From Alphaproteobacteria bacterium (GTDB lineage Bacteria; Pseudomonadota; Alphaproteobacteria; UBA6615): DNA of 16,714 nucleotides. Both the position numbers and the translations under genes were made by a program. Below, piece after piece: positions 1 to 7,615 of the stretch (the stretch's first letter is position 1; every line of letters begins with the position of its first letter). The stretch lies in assembly GCA_013003285.1 (NCBI GenBank), contig JABDJY010000164.1, forward strand, positions 1 through 16,714, read 5' to 3'. The notes below the pieces were generated by a model that was not told the DNA's origin, searched no databases, and saw only the letters and a program-made list of their open reading frames with translations.

Positions 1-415
1 TCAGATAGGGGAAGGTCAGGCGGGCGAAGTCGACCGCGAGAGCGAACTTTTCCGGATCATCGCGAAAGCCACCGGCAATCACGCCCATGACCTCGGGCAT
101 AAAAATTTCCACCAGCACACTAAAAACGATCAGCACCAGCGCCATCACGCCGAGAACCCGTTCGGCGAAGGCGCGGGCCGCCTCGCGTCCGGACTCGGTC
201 AGCTCGCCAGCGAATAGCGGCACAAACGCGGCGTTAAACGCCCCTTCGGCGAATAGACGCCGGAAGATATTGGGCAGCTGCAATGCCACAAAGAACGCAT
301 CGGTGACCTGCCCGGCGCCGAGCAAGCCCGCGATCAGAATATCGCGGACAAATCCCAACACCCGGCTGCCCATGGTCCAGCCGCCCACGGTGGCGATCGA
401 TTTAAACAGCACCAT
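1..415 (-). CDS. murJ: Lipid II flippase MurJ (MviN), N-terminal part, truncated by window edge
   Basis: MurJ is an inner-membrane MOP-superfamily flippase that moves the lipid-linked peptidoglycan precursor lipid II to the periplasmic face. Only the first 138 residues are present; the rest lies beyond the left edge. The start is highly typical: an Lys-Ser motif near residue 5, SRVLGFVRD at residues 17-25, the TDAFFVA motif at 38-44, and LPNIFRRLFAEGAF at 47-60. Arg18, Arg24 and Arg52, which are functionally important in E. coli MurJ, fall at the same positions. Hydrophobic segments are visible around residues 85-110. The ATG at 413-415 is chosen because it aligns with the family start; the ribosome binding site is weak (AAGAG). 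It lies 61 nt downstream of the glnD stop on the same strand, a neighbour pair common in alphaproteobacteria, so co-transcription is likely. Identification is secure. Confidence 0.95.
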   Translation of the reverse strand, partial: MVLFKSIATVGGWTMGSRVLGFVRDILIAGLLGAGQVTDAFFVALQLPNIFRRLFAEGAFNAAFVPLFAGELTESGREAARAFAERVLGVMALVLIVFSVLVEIFMPEVMGVIAGGFRDDPEKFALAVDFARLTFPYL

Positions 416-476
416 GGCGCGCTCTTAACCGTAAATCGGGACGAAGGAAAGGCGAAGGTCTCGGCTGATCGTGGCT

Positions 477-3239
477 CTATTCCGCCGCCGCGGGGCGTCG
501 GTCTTCGGCGTCACCAACCTCGTTAATCGCCTCGAGCAAGGTTTTGCGAATCTTCTCTGCGCGGTCTTCATGGGTGACCTTCATGCCAAAGCCGTCCTTC
601 ACATAGAAGACATCGACGGCGCGTTCGCCATAGGTGGAAATCTTCGCCGATGAGATTTGTAGTGACAGGGCGTACAGCGCGCGGGTCACCGAAAAGAGGA
701 AACCCGGCCGATCCCGGCCATTGATCTCGATCACCGTATGGGTGGCGCTCGCCTGGTTGTCGATGATGACCCGCGGCGCCACCGTAAACACGCGGGTCCG
801 CTCCGGTACGAAGGTTCGCGCAGCATGGGCCTCGTCGCGCTTCATCTCGCCGGCCAACGCCCGTTCGATCTGCACCGACATGCGCGCCAACGCCGAGGTT
901 TGCGCAAAGGCCTCGCCATTGGCGTCTTGCAGCCACAACACGTCCAGCGCCATGCCCTCGGGCGTGGTGAATACCTTGGCGTCGACCACGCTGGCGCCGA
1001 CCGCTGCCAAAGCACCGGCGATGCGCGAGAAAACCCCCGGATGATCTTGCGCATAGATACTCACCTCGGTCACGTCGAGGTCACGCACCACGCGAATTTC
1101 CACCGTGAGCGGGCGCGCTTCTGCCTCCGCACTCCGCATCATACGGGCTTGGCGTTCCAGCGTGTCGGCGTCGAAAGTCAGCCAGTATCCCGGATAACCG
1201 CGCCCCATCTGAGCATCGATATCTGCTTCCGGCCAATCGGCCAGCCGTTCGCGCAGAGCCTGCTGGGCGGCCTCAACGCGCGTACTTCTGGCTTGGGTCA
1301 ACTGGCCGCCGGACAACACGTCTTTGGTCGCGTTGTACAATTCGCGCAGCAACTCCGCCTTCCAATTGTTCCACACATTCGGCCCAGTGGCGCGCATATC
1401 GACAACCGTCAGGCAGAGCAGCAATCGCAAACGTTCGAGCGACTGCACCAATTCGGCAAAATCGCTAATGGTTTTGCTGTCCGCCAAATCGCGTTTCTGC
1501 GCCACATCGCTGAAGGCCAGATGCTGGCGGACCAGCCACTCGACGGTTTCGGTTTCCTCGTCGCTAAGCCCCAAGGTGGGGCAGACCTTGCGCGCGACAT
1601 CGCCGCCGAGCTCGGAATGATTACCACCCCGGCCCTTGGCGATATCGTGCAATAGAACGGCGACATAGAGCGCCCGGCGCGACCCGATTGTCGGCAATAA
1701 TTCAGTGGCCAGGGGGTGCTCTTGGCGCTGCTCGCCGCGCTCGATCGAGGCCAAAAGCCCGATCGCTTGGATGGTATGTTCGTCGACCGTATAGACATGA
1801 TACATGTCGTGCTGGGTCTGGCCGACGACCCGGCCAAAGTCAGGCATAAAGCGGCCAAATACCCCGGCCTCGTTCATGCGCGTGAGGGCGATTTCCGGTT
1901 CGTCCGACGACGTCACAATGTCGATGAACAGGCGATTCGCCTCGGGGTCTTTACGGACCCGGCTGTCGATTTTGCGTAAATTTTGCGTCACCAGGCGCAG
2001 CGCGTGGGGGTGGATATCGATCCCCTCCTCCTGGCCGACATAAAACAGCCGGATCATCGCCACCGGATCACGGGTGAACATGTCATCGTCGCTCACCGTC
2101 AGGCGATCGCGATCCAGCTGGAAGCCCATCAAATCGCGCGCACGGCCAAACCGCGGCAGCTTGATGAGGGGTTTGCGCATGTTTTCAGCCTCGATCGAGG
2201 CGCAGAAAATACGGGTCAGATCGCCGACATCTTTGGCGACAAGATAATAGTGCTTCATGAACCGCTCGACGCCGCTGCCGCTGGCGCGATCGGTATAGTT
2301 CATCTTCTCCGCCAACCGCGTTTGCAGATCGAAGGTCATGCGTTCCTCAGCCCGCCCCGCCAGATAATGAAGGTGGAAACGCACGGTCCACAAGAAATTA
2401 TGATCCTTGGCAAAGTTGCGCGCTTCCTCGGCTGACAGAACACCACGGGAAACCAGATCGCCCACATCGTCGACCTGGTAGGTATATTTTGCGATCCAGA
2501 ACAGGGTCTGCAGATCGCGCAAGCCGCCCTTACCGTCTTTGACATTGGGTTCGACCAGGTAGCGGCTATCGCCGAGTTTTTTGTGGCGCGCGTCGCGTTC
2601 GGCCAATTTTCCGTCGACGAAATCCAGCGCGGTGCCGTTCACTACCCGGTCTTGGAAGGCTTGGCGGAAATCCAGAAACAGCGCCTGATCCCCCCACACA
2701 AAACGCGCTTCGAGAAGGGCCGTGCGGATCGTCAAATCCTGTTTGGCAAGACGCACGCAATCGTCTGTCGAGCGTGTCGAATGCCCGACTTTGATGCCGA
2801 GATCCCACAGCAGGTAGAGCATATATTCGACCACCTGCTCGCCGCGCGGCGTCTGCTTGTAGGGAAACAGAAACAGCAGATCGATATCGGAAAAGGGCGC
2901 TAATTCGCTACGGCCATAGCCCCCCACCGCGGCGATTGCCAGCCGGTCAGCGCTGGTGGGGTTGGCCGAAGGATATTCGTCAGCCGCAATGTCGTGCACG
3001 ATACGAACCAGCTGATCGAACAGAAATGCCAGATTAGTCGATGCCCTAGTGCCGCTCGCCCGCCCCGACTCAAAGCGGCTTCGCACTTGGGCTTGGCCGG
3101 CCTCCAGCGCTTCGCGCAACCGCTCCAGCACAAGCTTCCGCCGGCGCGCATCATCGCGCGTGTCCGCCCGCAGCGCGGCGATTTCCTCAGCCAGGGCACC
3201 GCGATCAATGATCTCGCGTTGGCGTTTCGATTCGCTCAT
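477..3239 (-). CDS. glnD: Bifunctional PII uridylyltransferase / uridylyl-removing enzyme GlnD
   Basis: GlnD senses glutamine and adds UMP to, or removes it from, PII signalling proteins (GlnB/GlnK), setting the nitrogen response in the cytoplasm. The 920-residue length is normal for alphaproteobacterial GlnD. Domains in order: a nucleotidyltransferase with GGYGRSELAPFSDIDLLFL at about residues 106-124 (metal-binding Asp118 and Asp120); a PII-uridylyltransferase helical region with VEPNVKDGKGGLRDLQTLFW at 229-248; an HD phosphohydrolase domain with His488, His531-Asp532 and the NHSELGG motif near 540; and two C-terminal ACT domains at about 725-800 and 835-910, the second with GRDRPGFLFSVTRALY at 841-856. 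Both active centres look intact. The ATG at 3237-3239 has little Shine-Dalgarno sequence. It follows the MFS gene after 72 nt of repeat-rich DNA and precedes murJ. Its stop is TAG. Identification is very secure. Confidence 0.98.
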   Translation of the reverse strand: MSESKRQREIIDRGALAEEIAALRADTRDDARRRKLVLERLREALEAGQAQVRSRFESGRASGTRASTNLAFLFDQLVRIVHDIAADEYPSANPTSADRLAIAAVGGYGRSELAPFSDIDLLFLFPYKQTPRGEQVVEYMLYLLWDLGIKVGHSTRSTDDCVRLAKQDLTIRTALLEARFVWGDQALFLDFRQAFQDRVVNGTALDFVDGKLAERDARHKKLGDSRYLVEPNVKDGKGGLRDLQTLFWIAKYTYQVDDVGDLVSRGVLSAEEARNFAKDHNFLWTVRFHLHYLAGRAEERMTFDLQTRLAEKMNYTDRASGSGVERFMKHYYLVAKDVGDLTRIFCASIEAENMRKPLIKLPRFGRARDLMGFQLDRDRLTVSDDDMFTRDPVAMIRLFYVGQEEGIDIHPHALRLVTQNLRKIDSRVRKDPEANRLFIDIVTSSDEPEIALTRMNEAGVFGRFMPDFGRVVGQTQHDMYHVYTVDEHTIQAIGLLASIERGEQRQEHPLATELLPTIGSRRALYVAVLLHDIAKGRGGNHSELGGDVARKVCPTLGLSDEETETVEWLVRQHLAFSDVAQKRDLADSKTISDFAELVQSLERLRLLLCLTVVDMRATGPNVWNNWKAELLRELYNATKDVLSGGQLTQARSTRVEAAQQALRERLADWPEADIDAQMGRGYPGYWLTFDADTLERQARMMRSAEAEARPLTVEIRVVRDLDVTEVSIYAQDHPGVFSRIAGALAAVGASVVDAKVFTTPEGMALDVLWLQDANGEAFAQTSALARMSVQIERALAGEMKRDEAHAARTFVPERTRVFTVAPRVIIDNQASATHTVIEINGRDRPGFLFSVTRALYALSLQISSAKISTYGERAVDVFYVKDGFGMKVTHEDRAEKIRKTLLEAINEVGDAEDRRPAAAE

Positions 3240-3298
3240 AGCTCAGCTATTACTGTGAACACAGAAAGTCTTTGTAGCACAACCTAGTGCTATAAACC
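3240..3298 (-). promoter_or_regulatory. glnD leader with two perfect inverted repeats (possible operator/promoter region)
   Basis: This short gap upstream of glnD holds a palindrome CTGTG-AA-CACAG at 3253-3264 and an inverted repeat TAGCAC-6 nt-GTGCTA at 3275-3292. Both arms match perfectly. The gap is visibly more AT-rich than the neighbouring genes. Dyads of this kind often serve as regulator sites or RNA hairpins in a leader. I could not assign a convincing sigma-70 promoter or a known regulator, so the role is inferred. Confidence 0.35.
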
Positions 3299-3312
3299 GC
3301 CTCGCCCGAGGC
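3299..3312 (-). terminator. Small GC hairpin at the end of the MFS gene, possible weak terminator
   Basis: GCCTC-GGGC-GAGGC (minus strand) forms a perfect 5-bp stem with a 4-nt loop, beginning at the last base of the MFS stop codon. It is followed on the minus strand by GGTTTATAG, which is not a full T-tract. It could reduce read-through from mutS-MFS into glnD, or simply protect the mRNA end. Evidence for true termination is weak. Confidence 0.3.
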
Positions 3313-4649
3313 TATTCAGCCGCCCGCCCCGTCGGCGGCGCGTCGGTCTCGGCCACGTCAACCTTTTCCGCCGGTTTCGTTCGCACATCGTGCGGCGTCT
3401 CGAGCAACGCTTCCAGCCGCTCGCGACGTCCGTTGCCGATAATGTACGCGACAAGCCCCAACGCCGCGCCGATACCCACCGGCCAGGATAGGCCGGCGAC
3501 ATCGGCGATCCAGCCCATCAGCAGCGCACCGCCGGAAGGCCCAGCACGGAAGACCATGCCGAACAGGCTTAACACCCGGCCGCGCATTTCGTCGGGCACC
3601 GAAAGCTGCACCAGCTGCTGAGTGGCAATTCCGCCGCTGGTCATGCTGAACCCCAAAACGGCCAAACACACCAACGCCAGCGGGAACCAGCTGGTCACCG
3701 AAAAGACCAAGGCCGCCGCGCCGCCGAGCAACCCGGCACGCAACGCGATCGCGGTAATGCCGCCACGGTTGCCTTGACGCAGCATCCAAATCGCCCCAAC
3801 CGCCGCGCCGGCCCCGACCGACGAGACCATCAGCGAGAAGCCATCGGCGTCGAGGCCGAACACCAGATCGGCAAAGCCCGGCAAGAGTTCGGTCAAAGGC
3901 CGAATAGACAGACCCAGGATCAGCAGCAGAAGCAGCATCGGCGCGATGCCCGCATGGTTCAAACCATAGCGCATCCCGGCAACTGCATCGGCGAGAACGC
4001 TCGCGCCAGTGCGATTTTTCCCGGTCACTGCCGGCGTTTCGATCACCAGCAACACCCACACCATGAAACTGGCAGCGAATATATTAAAAGCAAATGCAAG
4101 GCTGGGACCGCCCAATTTCAGCAAACCCGCGGCCACAGCCGGGCCGATAAATTGGGCGGTATTGAAGGTGCTGGAATTCAGCGCAATCGCGATGGGGATT
4201 TCCGTGCGCGGCACCAGGTTCGGCATCAGCGCCAAGCGCACCGGTTGCCAAAAGGCGGCTGTGATACCGCGCGCCAGCGCCAATGAGAACAGAATCCATA
4301 TGGTCATCAGTTCCCAGAACGTCAGCGCGGCCAGAATGACGGCAATGACCGCGAGTGCAGCCTGCGTAACGGTGGCGATAACGCGACGGTCGAGCCGATC
4401 GGCCATCACACCGCCGATCGGCCCAATGAGGACAACCGGTAAGGCATCGGCCGCCGCCACCGCGCCCAGCCAAAAAGCCGACCCGGTCAATTGCCAAGCC
4501 AGCCAGCCGATGGCGACCCGCACCACCCAGACGCCGATGACGTTGGGGATATGGCCGATGAGATAGATGCGGAAGTTGCGGTGGCGCATGACCTGCTCGA
4601 CGGCGCCGAAGCCGGCCAGGTCGAGCAATCGCAGCAACAGCTTAGTCAT
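3312..4649 (-). CDS. Major facilitator superfamily transporter (MFS_3 / EntS-like exporter group)
   Basis: A 445-residue integral inner-membrane protein, likely a proton-driven exporter; the substrate is unknown. About 12 hydrophobic segments can be read between residues 25 and 405. The MFS loop 2-3 signature appears as GGVMADRLDRR at 79-89, and a conserved VPDEMRGRVLSLFGMV stretch lies at 351-366, both typical of the group that includes the enterobactin exporter EntS. The charged tail after residue 407 is probably cytoplasmic. The ATG at 4647-4649 overlaps the mutS stop in the string ATGACTAA (8 nt shared), with AAGGCGG at 4656-4662 acting as a ribosome binding site inside mutS. Translation is therefore likely coupled to mutS. 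Its place between mutS and glnD is not explained by either neighbour's function. Superfamily assignment is secure; a substrate cannot be named. Confidence 0.88.
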   Translation of the reverse strand: MTKLLLRLLDLAGFGAVEQVMRHRNFRIYLIGHIPNVIGVWVVRVAIGWLAWQLTGSAFWLGAVAAADALPVVLIGPIGGVMADRLDRRVIATVTQAALAVIAVILAALTFWELMTIWILFSLALARGITAAFWQPVRLALMPNLVPRTEIPIAIALNSSTFNTAQFIGPAVAAGLLKLGGPSLAFAFNIFAASFMVWVLLVIETPAVTGKNRTGASVLADAVAGMRYGLNHAGIAPMLLLLLILGLSIRPLTELLPGFADLVFGLDADGFSLMVSSVGAGAAVGAIWMLRQGNRGGITAIALRAGLLGGAAALVFSVTSWFPLALVCLAVLGFSMTSGGIATQQLVQLSVPDEMRGRVLSLFGMVFRAGPSGGALLMGWIADVAGLSWPVGIGAALGLVAYIIGNGRRERLEALLETPHDVRTKPAEKVDVAETDAPPTGRAAE

Positions 4650-7425
4650 TCAACACCGCCTTGAGGCGATATAGGAGTTCGAGCGCATCGCGTGGCGTCA
4701 ACTCATCCGGATTGGTTTCGGTTAGAAGTTCCAGCGCCGGATTTTCGGCCGCATTACTTTCTTCGTCTCGCCCACTCAACGCAGCCGCGTGGAACAGCGG
4801 CAGGTCGTCGGCCAGGCGGCTCAACGCATTACCCTGGTCGCCTTGCTCGAGCAATGCCAACACCTCTTCCGCACGGCCCAAAACAGCCGGTGGCAGCCCG
4901 GCCAACCGGGCGACGTGAATACCGTAGGATCGGTCGGCGGTGCCGGGCACGACTTCGTGCATGAACACCACATCGCCCCGCCATTCTTTGACCCGCATGG
5001 TGCGGCAGACCAGTTGATCGAGGCGTGCGGCCAGGCTGGTGAGCTCGTGAAAATGGGTGGCGAATAAGGTCCGGCAACTATTTTCCTGGTGCAGATGTTC
5101 AATCGTCGCCCAGGCGATCGACAGGCCGTCGAAGGTCGCCGTGCCGCGGCCGATTTCGTCGAGAATAACCAGGCTGCGCGCGCTTGCCTGATTGAGGATC
5201 GCCGCCGTCTCCACCATCTCGACCATAAAGGTGGAGCGCCCGCGCGCCAGATCGTCGGCCGCACCGACCCGGCTGAACAAACGGTCGACAACGCCGATCT
5301 CGGCCTTCGCTGCCGGCACGAATGAGCCGATCTGCGCCAACAGCGCGATCAAGGCATTCTGGCGCAGGAAGGTGCTCTTGCCGGCCATGTTGGGTCCGGT
5401 GAGCAGCCACAAGCGACCGTTTTCGCCGTCTCCCGACAAGTCGCAATCATTGGCGACGAAGGTACCGGCCCCATCATCCAGCGAAGCTTCAACCACCGGA
5501 TGGCGGCCCTCGACAATACGAAAGGTCACGCCATCATCTACGCTGGGCCGGCAATAGCGTTGCGTTACCGCGAGCTCCGCCAGCCCGGCGGCAACATCGA
5601 GGGCCGCCATAGCCCGGGCTGCTTTGGCGATATCGTCGGCGCGGGCCAACGCCTCACCGACCAGATCGTCGAACAGTTCCAGCTCGATGGCCAAGGCCCG
5701 TTCGCCGGCGCGCGAGATCCGATCCTCTAGGTTCGATAACTCGACCGTGGTGAACCGCATGGCATTGGCCATGGTCTGGCGATGGATAAGACCATGGGCC
5801 TCGGCGAGCGCTTCCTTGCCGTCCTCCATCAGCTTGTCGGCTTGGACCGCAGTCACCTCGATAAAATACCCCAGCACATTGTTATGTTTGATTTTCAGCG
5901 CAGCGATGCCGGTCTCTTCGGCGATGCGGCTTTGCAGTGCAGCAATGGTCTGCCGGCTGGCGTCGCGTAGTTGGCTCTGCTCGTCCAGGGCCGCGGAATA
6001 GCCGCCGGCAATGAATCCACCGTCACGCGCCTGTAGGGGCAGATTGTCGCCCAGCGCGCGGCCCAATCGTTCGACCACCACATCATGAACGCCGAGTTGG
6101 TCGCGCAACGCCTCCAATTCGGCCGGCGCCACTGCCTCTTGCAAGTGGCCCGCTAGAGTTCCCGCGCCGGACAGGCCGGCGCGCAACGCCGCCAGGTCGC
6201 GAGGGCCCCCGCGACCGAGGCCGAGCCGCGACAGGGCGCGCTCCATATCGGGGCACTCACGCAAACAAATGCGCACATCCTCGCGCAGCGCCGGCGCCTC
6301 GATAAAACAGGAGATCAGATCGAGCCGGCCGATGATGGCGCCCACATCGGTGAGCGGTGCGGTGAGGCGTTCCGCCAGCAGCCGCGCCCCGGCGCCGGTC
6401 ACCGTCCGGTCGATCACCGCCAACAGTGATCCGGCACGCGCACCAGCCAATGTCTGCGTGAGTTCGAGATTACGCCGGGTCGCCGGGTCGATCTCCATGA
6501 CCCCGCCGGCGACGCCAGGCGGCGGCAACATCTGCGGGCGCGCCAGCCGCGGCATTCGGTCGACCTGGGTGAGCGACAGATAATCGAGCAACGCGCCGGC
6601 CGCCGCCGTTTCGGCCCGGCCCGGTGCCCCGAAGGATTCCAACGTAGCAACCCCGTAATAGCCGGTGAGCCGGCGCTCGGCGTTGGCGGAATCGAAGCGA
6701 CTGGTGGGTAGCGGTGTCATCACGTCGCGCAGCTCAGCCCAGGTTTCGAACAGGGCCGTCTCCTCGACCAAAAGTTCCGGTAACAAGAGCTCACCCGGCG
6801 CCACCCGCGCCAAGGCCGCCGGCAGGTTCAGCGCCGCATTTTCGCGCGCACCCAACGCCTGCAGCCAAACTTCGCCGGTCGACATGTCGAGCCAAGCCAA
6901 GCCCAACTCGCTGCCGGAGAGCGCCACCGCCGCCAGGTAATTGTGCCGGCGCGCGTCAAGCAGAACATCCTCGCTGAGCGTGCCCGGCGTGACCACGCGA
7001 ACCACCTCACGGCGTACAATCGATTTCGATCCACGTTTTTTCGCCACCGCCGGGTCTTCGACCTGCTCACACACAGCAACCCGGTGCCCTGCCTTGATCA
7101 GCTTGGGTAGGTATTGCTCGGCGGCGTGGACCGGTACGCCGGCCATGGGGATCGGTTCGCCATCCTGGTGGCCGCGCTTGGTAAGCGCGATATCCAGCGC
7201 CGCGGCAGCCGCGACCGCATCGTCGAAAAACAGCTCGTAGAAATCGCCCATGCGAAAGAAGAGGAGGCAGTCGGGATAGGCCGCCTTCGCCTCATGCCAT
7301 TGGGCGAACATGGGCGTCGTGCCAGCCACGGCCTTTACCGGCGTGGCGGGTTCGCGCGCTAAATCGGTGGCGGGGGCGGGCGCGCGCCGATCGTCCGCCG
7401 AAGTATCGGTAAGGGGCTCAGACAT
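4642..7425 (-). CDS. mutS: DNA mismatch repair protein MutS
   Basis: MutS binds base mismatches and small loops and, using ATP, recruits MutL to start repair. The product from this start is 927 residues. The N-terminal mismatch-binding domain contains FFRMGDFYELFFDDA (56-70) with the Phe62-x-Glu64 pair that stacks on the mismatch. The C-terminal ATPase shows Walker A GPNMAGKST (677-685), the ABC-type STFMVEM segment (731-737), Walker B with LVILDEIGRGTATFDG (752-767) and the switch motif ATHFHEL (789-795). Near the end, DDLPLF (873-878) resembles a sliding-clamp-binding peptide, and LTPRDALELLYRLKAVL (909-925) matches the C-terminal oligomerisation helix. The ATG at 7423-7425 is preferred over an in-frame upstream start at 7530, which would add 35 residues with no family likeness. 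It overlaps the downstream MFS gene by 8 nt and is divergent from maeB. Confidence 0.97.
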   Translation of the reverse strand: MSEPLTDTSADDRRAPAPATDLAREPATPVKAVAGTTPMFAQWHEAKAAYPDCLLFFRMGDFYELFFDDAVAAAAALDIALTKRGHQDGEPIPMAGVPVHAAEQYLPKLIKAGHRVAVCEQVEDPAVAKKRGSKSIVRREVVRVVTPGTLSEDVLLDARRHNYLAAVALSGSELGLAWLDMSTGEVWLQALGARENAALNLPAALARVAPGELLLPELLVEETALFETWAELRDVMTPLPTSRFDSANAERRLTGYYGVATLESFGAPGRAETAAAGALLDYLSLTQVDRMPRLARPQMLPPPGVAGGVMEIDPATRRNLELTQTLAGARAGSLLAVIDRTVTGAGARLLAERLTAPLTDVGAIIGRLDLISCFIEAPALREDVRICLRECPDMERALSRLGLGRGGPRDLAALRAGLSGAGTLAGHLQEAVAPAELEALRDQLGVHDVVVERLGRALGDNLPLQARDGGFIAGGYSAALDEQSQLRDASRQTIAALQSRIAEETGIAALKIKHNNVLGYFIEVTAVQADKLMEDGKEALAEAHGLIHRQTMANAMRFTTVELSNLEDRISRAGERALAIELELFDDLVGEALARADDIAKAARAMAALDVAAGLAELAVTQRYCRPSVDDGVTFRIVEGRHPVVEASLDDGAGTFVANDCDLSGDGENGRLWLLTGPNMAGKSTFLRQNALIALLAQIGSFVPAAKAEIGVVDRLFSRVGAADDLARGRSTFMVEMVETAAILNQASARSLVILDEIGRGTATFDGLSIAWATIEHLHQENSCRTLFATHFHELTSLAARLDQLVCRTMRVKEWRGDVVFMHEVVPGTADRSYGIHVARLAGLPPAVLGRAEEVLALLEQGDQGNALSRLADDLPLFHAAALSGRDEESNAAENPALELLTETNPDELTPRDALELLYRLKAVLND

Positions 7426-7615
7426 GTTGCGGCCATCATATACGACCAGAGCGCCAGCGCCGACAGGCAAGCGGTGCATATCTGGGTACATATCTTTGAG
7501 GACACATCCACCTAATTGCCGAGGTTTCACCGTGCCGGCCGCGCTTGACGACGCACCATAAGCGGGGTCACGCTGGTTATCGACAAATCACGCGCGCGAA
7601 GGAGTGTCAGGCGTC
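7426..7615. promoter_or_regulatory. Divergent mutS / maeB intergenic region
   Basis: These 190 bases must hold the promoters for mutS (leftward) and maeB (rightward). Visible elements: a strong ribosome binding site for maeB, GAAGGAG at 7598-7604; a TTGACG hexamer at 7545-7550 that could be a -35 box for maeB but lacks a good -10 partner at 16-18 nt; and, on the minus strand, TTGTCG (7581-7586) and GCTTAT (7558-7563) spaced by 17 nt, a weak candidate promoter for mutS. None is strong enough to call exactly. Confidence 0.45.
7474..7495. repeat. Short direct repeat GTGCATATCT / GTACATATCT
   Basis: Two near-identical decamers (9 of 10 bases equal) start at 7474 and 7486, so they are 12 bp apart. 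They lie about 50 bp upstream of the chosen mutS start, in the leader of that gene. Tandem half-sites of this kind can bind a regulator, but chance is also possible at this length. Confidence 0.4.

Noticed and set aside
738..1655. Long open frame (305 codons) on the plus strand
   Set aside because: It lies wholly antisense to the clear glnD gene, its translation has no recognisable motifs, and such frames are common opposite high-GC genes.
7426..7530. N-terminal extension of MutS by 35 residues
   Set aside because: The added residues do not resemble MutS, and the internal ATG at 7425 already leaves a normal lead-in before the conserved TPMFAQW region.
7604..7615. GTG start for maeB at 7604
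   Set aside because: The GTG overlaps the GAAGGAG ribosome site itself, so initiation at ATG 7616 is more plausible.
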